NCBI RefSeq assembly: GCF_004210375.1
Contig: NW_027467782.1
Coordinates: 25,833,276-25,897,275, forward strand
Length of the DNA: 64,000 bases
Direction: 5' to 3'
From: Tachypleus tridentatus
Taxonomy: Eukaryota; Arthropoda; Merostomata; Xiphosura; Limulidae
The notes beneath the pieces were generated by a model. That model searched no databases, was not told where the DNA came from, and saw only the letters and a program-made list of their open reading frames with translations. Positions 32,258-43,439 of this stretch are shown in pieces. How positions within the stretch are numbered: position 1 is the stretch's first letter; each line of letters starts with the position of its first letter. Both the position numbers and the translations under genes were made by a program.

Positions 32258-32789
32258 TCAATTTAGGTGGGATATTGAATGAAGATTTAAAGGATGCTGA
32301 GTACTTATCTGAGACAATACCTGATTTTTTTCAGCAGAATGTTTTGTGGTATCTACTTTATGACTCCTTGATATCCTGAACTTTGAGTGAAGTATTTTAA
32401 ATGGCAAAATGTGGCTGCCAGACTTCATCCAAGAAAACATAACACACCAGTTTCTTGAGTAAGATTGAAAGTGTAATTGTGATTCCTTCCTGAGATGAAT
32501 AATCTATTATTTGTTGCAGTTCTGACTGGATTTCTTTCTTGAACAAATTTGCATGAACAGTGTCTGGCGTTCTGCTGTATAAGGAAACATCCAGATCAAG
32601 AATTTGAGGTTGAAATTTTCTGCACATACAGGGAAGCAAAGAGCTTTTGGCCCTATAGGTGAATATTGTCTTGACTAAGCTGAAAATGTTTACCAAATCA
32701 GACAAGGGATGAAGATAAATATTTATATGATGAATAATGATCATCCAAAGGCATGGATCTGTAAAGTAAAAAATATTTCTTATTTCCAA
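32258..32789 (-). other. Unrecognised decayed coding-like stretch
   Basis: Two adjoining minus-strand frames (SDLVNIFSLVKTIFTYRAKS, LVCYVFLDEVWQPHFAI, then SHKVDTTKHSAEKNQVLSQI) look protein-like and share a direction. No family is recognised and no splice sites support them. Position next to the hAT relic suggests another eroded element. Confidence 0.3.
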
Positions 32790-32914
32790 GAGATTCTGTG
32801 GATAAGAAATAAAATTTTATTTGGATTTAGAAATACTATGTAATTTACTACTATACTTGAACTAGAGTAACATTACCTTCTTCAGAACATCATAACTCCA
32901 TGATGTGAAGAAGG

Positions 32915-33018
32915 TGATGTTAACTAGTTGTGTTTACCCTAGTTTACAACTGCTAAATTATGGATGGCTACCATACATAACTCTCGAGAGCAGCTTTACA
33001 CAAAATTGGGAACAAAAA
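32915..33018 (+). mobile_element. Degraded SINE (family A) body
   Basis: GTGATGTTAACTAGTTGTG, AACTGCTAAATTATGGATGG and CTCGAGAGCAGCTTTACACA match the family body and tail with many changes. Confidence 0.65.
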
Positions 33019-33357
33019 CATTTCCTCATGAACCTCCAGTAGACTAACAATGAAATCTGCTGTGTCCTCTGAAGGGAGTTAGTCTTCTACAATTTCAACT
33101 AATAACACAATTTATCTCCATCTTATATCGTTTGGGCAGTTAACCAAAACTGGAAAGAATAATGACTGTAAACAGTGAAAGCTTGCAGAGCTCAATGTTT
33201 TACTGTCTTAAAGTTTCTTCCATGAAATTATTTTATAAGATGAATTTAATAACTTGTTTGTATCAAATTATAATTATATAATGTAGACAGTACTATAGAA
33301 AAGTGTTGAGAAAAAGTCTCAAAAATTAGATTTCAGGCTACTTTTAAAAAATAATGG

Positions 33358-33620
33358 TTTGGTTTGAATTTTGCACAAAGCTACACAAGGGCTATCTGTG
33401 CAAGCCGTCCCTAATTTAGCAGTGTAAGACTAGAGGGAAGGCAGCTAGTCTTCAACACCCATCGTCAACTGTTGGGCTACTCTTTTACCAAAGAATAGTG
33501 AGATTGATCCTCACATTATAACGTCCCTACTGCTGAAAAGGCGAGCATGTTTGGCGTAACGAGGATACGAACCCGCGACTCTCAGATAATGAGTCGAGTG
33601 CCTTAATCACCTGGCCAATA
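33358..33620 (-). mobile_element. SINE (family A), near full length, minus orientation
   Basis: TTTGAATTTTGCACAAAGCT tail, CCGTCCCTAATTTAGCAGTG, GGCTACTCTTTTACCAAAG, then a GATACGAACCCGCGACTC B-box complement and CACCTGGCCA head. Flanked by ATAATGG at 33351-33357 and 33621-33627. Inserted immediately beside the end of the Tc1-like element. Confidence 0.9.
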
Positions 33621-33633
33621 ATAATGGAAGGTA

Positions 33634-34930
33634 AATCACGGGTGAAACATTAAAAGTTTATTCACCTGCATATTTAGTATAACAGAAACTCAGTGGAAGT
33701 GCTTGAGTTTAGCACAGTTAATATTTTCTATGTCTACCATTTGCACTAATAATTGCAGACAGTCTGTAAGGCATTTCTGCAACAAGTTTAATCAAACTGT
33801 CCTTTGGGACTTTACTCCAAATCCCTCTCATACACTCCATAAATTTTCTTCAGAATTAACTTTTGATTTGTCAAGTTTTGATCTATAAAATTCCAGATTT
33901 GTTCAACTGGGCTGAGATCAGAGCTCTTTGGGGACCATCACTCCAACAGTTTCTTTCTTAGCTAAGTAATTTTTGCTTAGGTTGGATGAGTGTTTGAAAT
34001 CATTAACTTCTTGACAGTACAATCCAGTAATATGCAAACCACTGGGTATACTTTGACAGATCAGTATCTGATGGTAGTTGCACTGGTCCATTGTTTCAGC
34101 TATTTTACAAATATCTTTTGTCACCTCAGCACAAAAACACCACCAAACCATCACACTGGTTCCCCCATACGTCATGGTAGATGCTCTATATTGAGGTAAA
34201 TATATTTCACTTTTTTTTTCTTCTGCTGGATGTATAACCTATGTTATGAACCAAATATTGCAGACTTTAACTCAACTGTCCATAACACCCCTTTCAAATC
34301 ATCAACAGTACAGTTTACATAATTTTTAGCAAATTTCAGTATCTTGACAATACTTGAAAACGAGGTAAAGGTTTTCTTAACTGCTACATAACCAAATACT
34401 CCATTCTCATTGAGTCTCCTTGATACTGTAGATCTGGTCACTTTTCTGTTATTTGGTACATGGTCGTTTATCTCATAGTTTGAGATCAACAAAAGTCTTC
34501 CTTCTGCTTCAAAGACTGCATAAACAAAGATATTAAAAAAACATCGGTATCATTTAATTTAGGTGTTCTACTTTTCCTTTCCTATTTTCAAATTTACACA
34601 TCTCAGTCTCTTGATCTATGGTGTACTTGACAGTGTTTGGGAAGCATTTCAAGTCAGCAACAATTTGTCAGAGTCCAACAAACATCTCGTAAAGCTTTTT
34701 CATAATCTCTCTGCTCTACTAACTATGTTCTGTGCTTTTTTTGGAAAGTGTAATATTGTTGTGTATGCTGGTGGGTGTGGCAAGAGGTGTCTGATTTTCT
34801 ATCTGATAGCTCTGTAACTAAACAAGATACAAAGCTATAAATATTTTGTTTCAGTGATGATGGTAATATAGTGAGTAATATATGTTAAATTTTGTACTTA
34901 TAGTTGTGAATAAATTTGAAAAGGGGACAG
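33634..34930 (-). mobile_element. Decayed Tc1/mariner (Tc1-like) DNA transposon
   Basis: Minus-strand frames give the Tc1 transposase in order: SRRLNENGVFGYVAVKK at 34.24-34.49 kb (the HTH-to-catalytic linker 'RRLxExGLFGRIAVKKP'), VNCTVDDLKGVLWTVELKS ('VNWTVDDWKKVLWTDESKF'), GGTSVMVWWCFCAEVTKDIC at 34.1 kb ('GGGSVMVWGCFSAxGxGxL') and a DFKHSS / AKKETVGVM stretch ('DNDPKHTS'). The first Asp of the catalytic triad (DES) is Val-Glu here and other residues are lost; there are several stops and shifts. The ends carry a rough inverted repeat (AAAAGTTTATTCACCTG at 33.65 kb; GTTGTGAATAAATTTGAAAA at 34.9 kb). Confidence 0.85.
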
Positions 34931-34934
34931 TCTA

Positions 34935-36295
34935 TAATAAAAACTGTCACATTTGTCACAGTAGGAGAAATTTGGGATTTTAAAGAATATTGCTTTATAA
35001 AAGTAAGAAACTAAACCTTATACTATTGTAAAATATAGATTTTTAGCTACAATTTTATGCTATACTAATTAGTAGAACGTAAAAAATAGTTTAATTAAAT
35101 CCTGAATGCAAATCACTAAAATCCTCATGACACGTGCAGTAAAGGATGTATGTGGACACAGCTAAATTGTGTATCATTCTCTACATGAGCAAGAACCTAA
35201 TGAGGTATTCACTTGAACTTAAAGAGTTAATAAAACTGCAATCATATCAATTGTCATGAAATTATAAACCTGTTAAAATTAGATATTTTGATTATTTCAA
35301 TACTTAAAAATTGAATTATAAATATATATATGTTTGTTTGTTATTAAGTACAGAGCTAGATAATGGTATATTTTGTGTGTTGAGTTTTAGCTTCATTATT
35401 TATTTTTGACTTCAAGATTTTAAGCTTTGGCAATTTGAGAGAGGGAGCTCACAAATCAAGGATCTCAAATTTGATTCCAATTAACATCAAAATTGCTCAC
35501 TATTTGTTTGATATGACAAAACTACAAAGGCTATCTCTGTTGCTGCCACTCATTTTGAGTTACTGACTGGAGGAAAGACAAACAGCTAGCAACACGCACT
35601 GCCAACTTTTCTGGTTTTACTTGTACATACCATGATTTAAGAACACTGTATTAATCAGTTAATGAAGCAAGTCCAGTCTGATTAAAGTATTCATCTTTTC
35701 ACTTCAGGTTCATGCTTTATATAGCTTACAACATATCTGTATTCCTTCAGCACGTATGAATATCTCAACAACAGGATTTCAGTGTGAATCTCATAACTCA
35801 GTGAGCAGACAATATGACAAAACATTATTGATCATAATTACAGAAGTGACTGGCTATAATGAGCAATTTGCAATTCCTATGGCGTGAAGCATAATTATAA
35901 TTAATTATACTTGTCATACAACAGCAGTATTATACCTATTGTACTTTTTAATACTAAAATTCCTTATCTAGACCCTCTAGTGATTTTCAGGAATTAGAAA
36001 AGTGTATATCAAAAATATTTCAACAACAACAAAAAATTAAGTTTAAGAATATTCATTTCTGTAACATCTATATTAAAAACAAAGTAATAAATATTCAATA
36101 TATAGATATGTAATACACTGTCAACAAATGATGTTTCATGCAATAAGTTGATCAAAACACAAATATTTATTTATAAAAACAATACATAACCTGCATAATT
36201 TCTTCTTAAAGAATTTACAAGAATATTACTTTACATGAATAAGACAGAGCAATTTCAGTAAAAACTTGAAAGAACTAATTCTTTTTTTTGATACA
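34935..36295. other. AT-rich non-coding sequence
   Basis: No coding signal is seen. A fragment of a family B SINE tail (GTTTGTTTGTTATTAAGTAC) lies at 35331-35366, minus orientation. Confidence 0.45.
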
Positions 36296-36300
36296 ATAAT

Positions 36301-36381
36301 TCATGATGAACAACGAAGACAACATTTTTTATTGCCATGTTCTTGACATTCACAGCATTCAGTATGCATTTGTCGTAAGGC
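36301..36381 (-). CDS. Cys-rich terminal exon, possible last exon of SMN
   Basis: The acceptor TTCTTCTTGTTCTAG precedes 26 codons and TGA: ALRQMHTECCECQEHGNKKC and CLRCSS. The beginning ALRQM resembles what follows the YG box in other SMN proteins (human: YYMGFRQNQ), and the exon lies on the correct strand 2.2 kb downstream of the YG-box exon. However, that exon has no canonical donor that joins this frame. The nearest GT (CA|GTTACA) would read this exon one base out of frame. It may be an alternative SMN end, a sequence difference may hide the donor, or it may belong to another transcript. Confidence 0.4.
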   Translation of the reverse strand, partial: ALRQMHTECCECQEHGNKKCCLRCSS

Positions 36382-36530
36382 CTAGAACAAGAAGAATAAA
36401 AATAATGTCACTATCATGTGTTAAAGATTAAGGTTCAAAGTTCACCCTGAAATAATTATGGGTAGAAAAAGAAGGAAAGTAAGTAGTTATTATGAGAAAA
36501 CATTATCCAACAGTAATGTATTATCTAATG

Positions 36531-36688
36531 CAGGGGTTCACAACCTTTTGGCACTCGCGACATGAAAATGTAATTGATGAAATAAAATTAATGTTATCCC
36601 AAGCTACTTCTAACAATGCTACGCGACTCCCCTGCCAAGGCTTCGCGATACCCCTGGTGGGTCGCAACCCACCGGTTGGGAACCCCTG
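36531..36688. mobile_element. hAT-type MITE, 158 bp, with 8-bp target duplication
   Basis: Ends CAGGGGTTCACAACC and GGTTGGGAACCCCTG are imperfect inverted repeats. ATCTAATG flanks the element at 36523-36530 and 36689-36696. The inner sequence is non-coding (CGCGACTCCCCTGCC, GGTGGGTCGCAACCC). Its short open frame is not a gene. Confidence 0.92.
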
Positions 36689-37711
36689 ATCTAATGGTTG
36701 AGATAACCTTGTTAAAGAATGCCTGAGATCTTAACATTCAACACGTCGAGAGTTAGGGCATAATTAACATACTAGAAGAGTAAAATGAAACCAAAATATA
36801 TTTAATAAACGAGTGTAATCTATAATGAAATTGATAACACATGCATATAGTTGTTATAAATTATCACATACCTAGACTTTACACATGTAAAAATACAGAT
36901 ACAATAAGTTACGCAAAGAAATGCAGCTATGTTTAATCAAGTGATATAACTGAACAATGGAATGTAAGCATTCACATGGATACAAGTTACTTATATGCAT
37001 TAATATTTCTACATATATCATATATAATAAGGCTTAGAAACAGCAAAGTTGTAAAAGTATAAAATAGAGACACTATTAAACTTGTGGTAAGAAATCTCAA
37101 TCATGAAGTTATCCTTGGTCTATAGACAGCATTAACTGATTCATGCACGTCTATCAAAAATCATCTAAGAGGAACAGTCCAGTCCTTATTTAGCAGTAAT
37201 TCTTGGGATTACCAATAACTTTCATTGAGTTCATATGCATATCAGAATCCAAAACTTCTAAATTACTAAATTATATAAATGCTAGAGTAAAATTATAGTG
37301 AGTCAAACACTGCCAGTCATCATAGCCATGTATTCTTCCTGCCAACCAAATCTCTGCTTCCCAGTAAGCATTTTCTTTTACTTGGTTTTATTTTCTTACA
37401 ATGATTTTGTTAATCTTTTATTAAAAAATGTTTCAAGTAATGAGAACCAGCAGATGCTTAAAAGTATGAGGTTACTAAAACAAAGTAGATAAGGAAGGGT
37501 CTGAATACATATTTCATTTATTATTTAAACCTTCACCTCTGTCTCATTTCCTTATTACTGTATAAATCTTCTGGAGTTGGTGATCCATACACTTATCACA
37601 GACTGCATATCCAGTGATTTAAGTACTACTTGTAACATGGTAATTGCCTCACAATAATGTCTGTTACGATCCTACTAATAACACTGCACAACAAAGTTTT
37701 TGCTTCTTGAA

Positions 37712-38000
37712 CACTGTTGGGTGTTCCTTATAGGTTTTGGCTGTTGATCAAAAAATCACATCCAAATTTGCCCATCATGCATACCGTTTCATCGAAATCT
37801 TCAGTTTTGCTACAATGGAAAAATGATATCTGGGCAACTGGAATCCATCAATGCTTGCTGACTACTGTTGGACACTGCAACGTGATGCACGGACATTGAA
37901 TACAAACGAAAATCAGGAGCAAAACACTTCTAATTATGTTGAACTTAATAGTGTATTAGAAACATAAATGCAATTAAATACGTTATTGCCAGTAAACAGT
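37712..38000 (+). mobile_element. C-terminal relic of an arthropod repeat-encoded protein of unknown class
   Basis: The stretch carries SMLADYCWTLQRDA, matching the C-terminal 'MLADYCWTLKRD' of a protein family repeated in many arthropod genomes. The larger relic of the same family at 49.83-51.19 kb shares this end (MMEDYC). I know this family only as uncharacterised repeat proteins. It is probably transposon-encoded but its class is not established. The copy is broken. Confidence 0.6.
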
Positions 38001-38613
38001 TAACTGACTATTTCTCAGAGTTCCAATGTGATGAAGCAAAACCAAAACTATATCTATGCATACCCACCAGGTACCTGCCACAATCAGCAACAACTTTTTG
38101 GAAAGCAAAACTTTTCAAAAAAATAGTTGTGCAGTGTAATTAATGTAACTTTAATAAATTAACAGAGAATTTATCTTATTGGTATTGTTTAGCTATAAAC
38201 AAAATCCAATATGGAATCATATACTAGTGATAAAACTGCTCAATGTGTTATAAAAAAGAAGATAAGAAATTAGAAAATTTGAATTTTCAACTTAAAGATG
38301 CACCTTATGTACATAAGGGCTAAACAGCTAAGTCAAACACTTCCTATAACTCAAGTTCTGCTACTCACAATTTCAAGTTATCCACCCTCACAACCTGAAA
38401 TACTAATTATTAGGCCATACAAAAGAGGTAATACTTATGCAGATATTTAAAAAACGAAATTTTCAAGTGTACATACATTAAGAATTAGATGACAGAAATC
38501 ATCAATCCTTAGTAAAAGAGTCAAAAACAGTTACTCAGAACTTTTGAACATACTGAAGGATATAATAGTAAAATAGAATGGACAATTTTTTTGACAAAAA
38601 ATGTTTGATAACT

Positions 38614-38760
38614 TCATAAGATTTCTTTATAATGTAACTGATAGTTACCAGTATGGTATCCACTCATATACCATGACATCAGCATTGAAGCTAGAGCTTC
38701 GTCATCTGTGACACCTTCATCATCCAGAGGAAAAGGTGGTAGTGGTGGAATATCTGGAAT
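38614..38760 (-). CDS. SMN: SMN YG-box exon
   Basis: The acceptor TTTACTTAATTAAG is followed by 48 codons and TGA. [14 protein letters not shown] ends the proline-rich region, then [20 protein letters not shown] gives the YG-box helix with its small-residue/Tyr repeat (Y..G.Y..G.Y). As unspliced the protein ends LHYKEIL. A GT inside (ACTG|GTAACT) could shorten the YG box if used. Confidence 0.9.
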   Translation of the reverse strand: [48 protein letters not shown]

Positions 38761-41700
38761 CTTAATTAAGTAAAATAGTAAGTTAGAAGCAAAAGTACCC
38801 ATTACAAGTGACAGAAAACATTTAAGATAATCTTTTTTTTTAATTATTTTATGGACTTTAAAAAGGTTAGTTGTGTTGCACTCTTGATTTTATTCACTTA
38901 GAGTAAAGCTTTGAGCTATTTATGTTACCCAGCATGAAAAGTAACTGCACAGCACTTAAGTCAGGCTAAGAGCTGCTCAATAATAACATATAATAAATCA
39001 ACATTTTTATTATTTATGTTACAATTTAAAAATGTGAATGATAGTATTATTAATTCTTAATAATTTAGTTTAGAATATCCTGCAAAAAAGAACACCTGGT
39101 GTCAACATCATTCCTGCTTGTTCTCACATCACTTCTGAAGTGAATGTTGGTTTTTGCCTGCATGTGAATGTTGATTTTTGCCTGCATGTGCAGCTTTTGA
39201 ATGGGAGACAGATGAACACTGAGGCAGACAATATGGTTCACAATATGTTCATCAAGGTTAATTTTAAACAGTAGCTTTTGTTTAGCTCATTTAACCATTT
39301 CTAGACAAAAGCAATGTCACTGATACCTTTTGGTTTTTTACTTCTCAAAGTAGAAACTATTTAATCAAAGTGCATGATATTTAGTACAAACACACTAAAT
39401 AGTGGTATCTAGTATTGGCTTAAAATTTTCCTATAATTTGATGAGCATATGTATATGTATGAAACACAGACATCACATGAACACTGTTAAAGGCTCAATA
39501 AAGATACTTTACTATTGTTTTGATTTTTTGTTTAAAATTAAATTTTTACTAATTGAATGATATACTACAGTGTTATTGAGTTGCAATATTTATAAGTCTA
39601 TCGTTCAGTGTACGATAATGCGCAGTTAAACATATTCTGACGACTCAGATCTTTACTGGATATTAGTTTCTTGTTAATCCTGTTCAAACAAAATAAATAA
39701 ATTAACACATTACTGCCTTTATTTGTGATAGGGAAAAATGTTTTCAATTTGCAGAAGACTTAAGATTACTATTTGTTGGGAAAACAAATATAATATCAAC
39801 CTTGTTGTGGTATTTAGTCAATAATGATAATAAATTTGTTAAGTAGGGATATCTGTAAAACTTATAACAAATTTCTTTCTAGACAAAGCACATTTTAAGA
39901 ATATGCAAACAAGGGTATTTGGAAGAGTTTTATCATACAAAATTAAGGGTAATTCAAAACTGTTTAACAAAATCAAAACAATGTGAATAAAACAGGAAGT
40001 TTCATATTTTAAAAAAAGAGCATTGCTGAAAAATATTATAAAGACAGCACATAGCCAATTTTTAAATTTTTTTAAATTTGGTTGCATAGATTGTAGGAGC
40101 GTGCACATATTAATTAATCAAACCTAGTTGATTAATGAGCCTATTAACTAATCAATTAGCAAATGCCATTTATCACACACACTAGTCATGTTATCAGGAT
40201 TTTAATAGCAAAAGAGGGAAGAATTCTTTAAAATAAGCATTTGTGAAAATTTTGAACACAAACTGGGTGGCATTCAATTGACTTTTGAAATAATCAAAAC
40301 AAGTCAAATATATTTACAAAATATTCTTTTCACTATAGGAAATTACAATTTTATTTAAAACTTTAAACTATTTTTTTTCTTGGATACAACTGTGGCAATC
40401 ACCAAACAAAGTTAAGTAAAAGAAATATTTTAAAATTGTTAATAATTGATGTCTTAAAAGGAGTTTTACAGTTTAACTCAGATAACAAGAAAAATTTGTA
40501 CTGTTAAGGAGTGTTTATAAAGCCTGATACAACTGTGGTAACCCATAGGGTAATATAAATGAATTATTTGCTGGTACTTTTATGATAAGAGTAGAGAAAA
40601 ATAATTTGTCTTATCAACTGCATTCTAAAGTAATTGAATCAGCCTGTGTGGACTTTGATGAAAGGAAACAATTATTTAAAGCTCTGGATACAACTCTGAT
40701 AACCAACAGTGTAACAAACATTTGTATGTAAAAGTGACTTATTTTAAAATATTTTTAAAAGCAAGTGGATGTGTGCTATTTGTTTACTGTTGAAATTTAT
40801 TGCCAACAAGTTACAAACACCTTCTGCAAAAAATCCAGTCCATACATACTTAAAACCTGATACATATCTTTTTCATTAAATGAGCAATGAATAGAAGAAA
40901 GGTAGCCACAAGTTCATATAAGTGATGTTTGGAAAAATGACTACTCAGATAAAAGAAAATATTACAATGATACTGTTCACTGATTGTTGGAAATTGTGTG
41001 CATTATATTGTAAATTCACTAATATATTATTAAGAAAATATTTACAAATTCTGACAAATGTGTGTAAAAAAATGATGTTCACCACAGTGATGCCATATGT
41101 AAATTTCTCTGTTATTTGTCTGAAAACATTTGCAAATTGTGGGATAACCTTGCAAGCTAGTAAACCAAATAACATATTAGCATAAACATATGTACTCTTT
41201 GTTTTTTGAGAAATTATTTAAGAACTGAGAGGTGAGTTTACATTCTTTTAAAGACAAATGAGTGAGTCAGTTCAACATATATGGACTTACAAAAGATGTA
41301 GATGGTCCATGGAGTTGATCAGCATACTGCCAAGCTGGATTGGAACCCTGTACATACAATTGAACAAAACGGTTCAAGCTTATATATATATATAAGTAAT
41401 AAACAGTGACAATCTATATAAAAAAAAGCAATGAAAAAATTACCTTGACTTATAGTTAGCTTTATTACAATAAAAATTCAGTTATACAAATTTAGAGATA
41501 TGTTTTTCTTGTTATAATTTTAATTGAGATGTTTTGTATTTTGTGATGTCTATAAATGTTCTAAGTGTTTACAGTTGGAGTGATTTACATGCTGCATCTT
41601 AAGTTTTTGAAGACTTGGAAAAAATATATTTTAATATTGAAACATGTATCACATAGTTACTCTGTCACATAATGTGTCAGTTAATTAGTTAGTAAGTCTG

Positions 41701-43431
41701 TTACCATGTTCTCAATCACTTACTGAATTAGTGGAGGTTAAACAGCCAGATTTGATTTAGTACCACAGATAGGAAAGTTTATTTTATATGTGAGTTAGAC
41801 CTATCCCTTAGTTATTGTTAGTTCATGAAATTATGTAAGTTGTAGAGATTTCAGCTAAAGAGATAATCACTTTTTTTCCTGTAAGCAGACTGGAATTAGT
41901 AATATTTTTACTGAGTAATAAAAGAAAACAACACACCAATAGAGACTGTTGCAATATTAGCATAAGAAATAATAATATTTTAGTGTAAATAAAATAGAAT
42001 AAAGACTTCAAGATGACAGTGTATGTTTGAACCAAGATTAAAAACATGTTGGAAATCACAAAACAGTGGTAATAACGTGAAGAAAGTGAGAACAAATAGA
42101 TGTGAAATAAATTAACAGAAATCAGAATAAAGAGAAGGAAAATTAGAAGATCAAAAACACACAAGGTAAAACAAGAGAATTAATAACAAAAATAAATTTC
42201 ATTGAAGAGAGTATTGGAAATGTGCAGGAGGATAATAAGAACAAAGCTGAAGTCGTAAAATAAAATGAAATAAAAACCACTACAACATGAGTTCTTTCAT
42301 AAGGTGGGCTTTTCTTCTTCAGGGGCAAACTGGTGGTGGTGGTGTAATCAAATGAATGATATTTATATACAGAGAGGGAGTTTAGTGATATTATGAAGGT
42401 CATCCAGTTTTCCAGGAAATGTTTATTTGTCTATAAATTATTGTAAGTGTCTCATTTCTTATACAACATAGCCAATGGCAGTAATGTCTGTGGAAAGGTG
42501 TTAGGGATATTTTAATTTAGAAATGGCTAAATATATGTGTATTTAAAACTATGCTTAGGTGTTTAAGTAAAATAAAGGTGACATCTGGAGACTGATTTAA
42601 AAATATATGTCATACTAATTAATTTATAAAAAACAGGTATGAAAAGTTATCTTAAACGAACAGCAAATTTTAGAAAATTCAGCTTTCATATTTCATAAAA
42701 AAATAAGGAAAGAACAGTTATTTTTATTTTTTTGACAGAGATAAAACCAATGAACAGAGATCACCAATTCCAGGAGCTAGATTAATTCTGAAAGGTTGAA
42801 CAGTTTAGATTAGCAATCCAATAATCTTCTTTTATTTCTCTATTTGCTTTAGTTCTGAAAATTCATTATTCACCAGTAAGTTCACAAGTGACCTGTAAAG
42901 ACCATACCTGAAAACCTGTATGACATGCATGAGGTGGCATAAATGATTGGATGTGAAACAGTTTCTTTGCAGGGTTTTTTTCCAGGCTTTAGAGATCCGT
43001 ACCTGGTTCCAATCCATTCCATACTCTCACTATGGTTCTAAATAATGAATTTAGATGATACAATGTAAATGCAATTCACTTTCAAATGTTAAAACTTTTC
43101 TTACCTGAAAAATGTATTTCAGAGATACCTACTTCTCTGCACCACAAAGAGTGAGTGATTTCCTTCACACACATAGTTATATAAGTTCTTGCACATTCTA
43201 CAAGCCTTTAACAAAGCTCTCATTTCTACACATGCTAAGCGTTCTGTGCTAGTCTATAATATATAAAACTGTATAATAAATTACGCATAGTAGTTATTGA
43301 AAGGGAAAAATGAAGTATATTGTAGGTTAAACCACCAATGATAAGATGTTAACTACAGAGAACTATATTTTTAATAATACATACTGATGTGGATAAAACT
43401 GTTGGGTAATACTTTCTTCAGGTACCTTTAG
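38614..43431 (-). CDS. SMN: 3' part of survival motor neuron (SMN) gene
   Basis: Exons 43381-43431, 42908-42964 (less certain), 41291-41347 and 38614-38760 are all phase 0 and join to VPEESITQQFYPHQY, SFMPPHACHTGFQ, GSNPAWQYADQLHGPSTSF and [16 protein letters not shown], then [20 protein letters not shown] and NYQ. The last part is the SMN YG box (human: [20 protein letters not shown]), which drives SMN oligomerisation. The stretch before it is the proline-rich, profilin-binding region. SMN assembles Sm-class snRNPs in the cytoplasm and Cajal bodies. The Tudor and Gemin2-binding exons were not found with certainty; candidates are at 48.8-53.4 kb. Identification by the YG box is firm; the middle exons are inferred. 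Confidence 0.8.
38830..41285 (-). other. SMN intron; no exon seen
   Basis: AT-rich. It holds a 24-bp direct repeat (GTGAATGTTGGTTTTTGCCT and its neighbour, 39139-39190). A patch TATTAATTAATCAAACC at 40.1 kb resembles common hAT-MITE ends, but no pair of ends or target duplication was found. Confidence 0.45.
41291..41347 (-). CDS. SMN: SMN exon upstream of the YG-box exon
   Basis: This 57-bp, phase 0-0 exon has acceptor GTATGTACAG and donor GTAAGT. It reads GSNPAWQYADQLHGPSTSF. Its only open frame that joins the YG-box exon is this one. It is part of the linker before the proline-rich tail. Confidence 0.7.
42908..42964 (-). CDS. SMN: Possible SMN proline-rich exon
   Basis: A 57-bp, phase 0-0 segment reading KLFHIQSFMPPHACHTGFQ before donor GTATGG. 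The phase suits the flanking exons and the Pro content suits SMN. The acceptor (CCCTGCAAAG) lacks a good pyrimidine tract, so this exon may be spurious. Confidence 0.4.
43381..43431 (-). CDS. SMN: SMN linker exon (candidate)
   Basis: The acceptor CATTTACTATTCAG precedes LKVPEESITQQFYPHQY, 17 codons, phase 0-0, using donor TAT|GTATTA. A stronger donor (CA|GTATGT) exists five bases earlier, but it would put the following exon in a frame with a stop. In another register the exon reads YLKKVLPNSFIHI, which would suit the phase of the exon at 48.8 kb but not of the exon at 41.3 kb. Confidence 0.5.
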
Positions 43432-43439
43432 CTGAATAG

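Noticed and set aside
40090-40180. Possible hAT MITE with repeated TTAATTAATCA / TTGATTAATGAG motifs
   Set aside because: No pair of terminal repeats and no target duplication could be located.
41823-42403. Two minus-strand open frames rich in Phe, Leu, Ile and Ser
   Set aside because: Composition is that of translated AT-rich DNA; no motif, splice site or G+C rise.
42832-43017. Minus-strand open frame starting MDWNQVRISK as a separate gene
   Set aside because: The start lies in intron-like sequence and the frame crosses a better-supported donor at 42908; only the 57-bp part in another frame is kept as a weak SMN exon.
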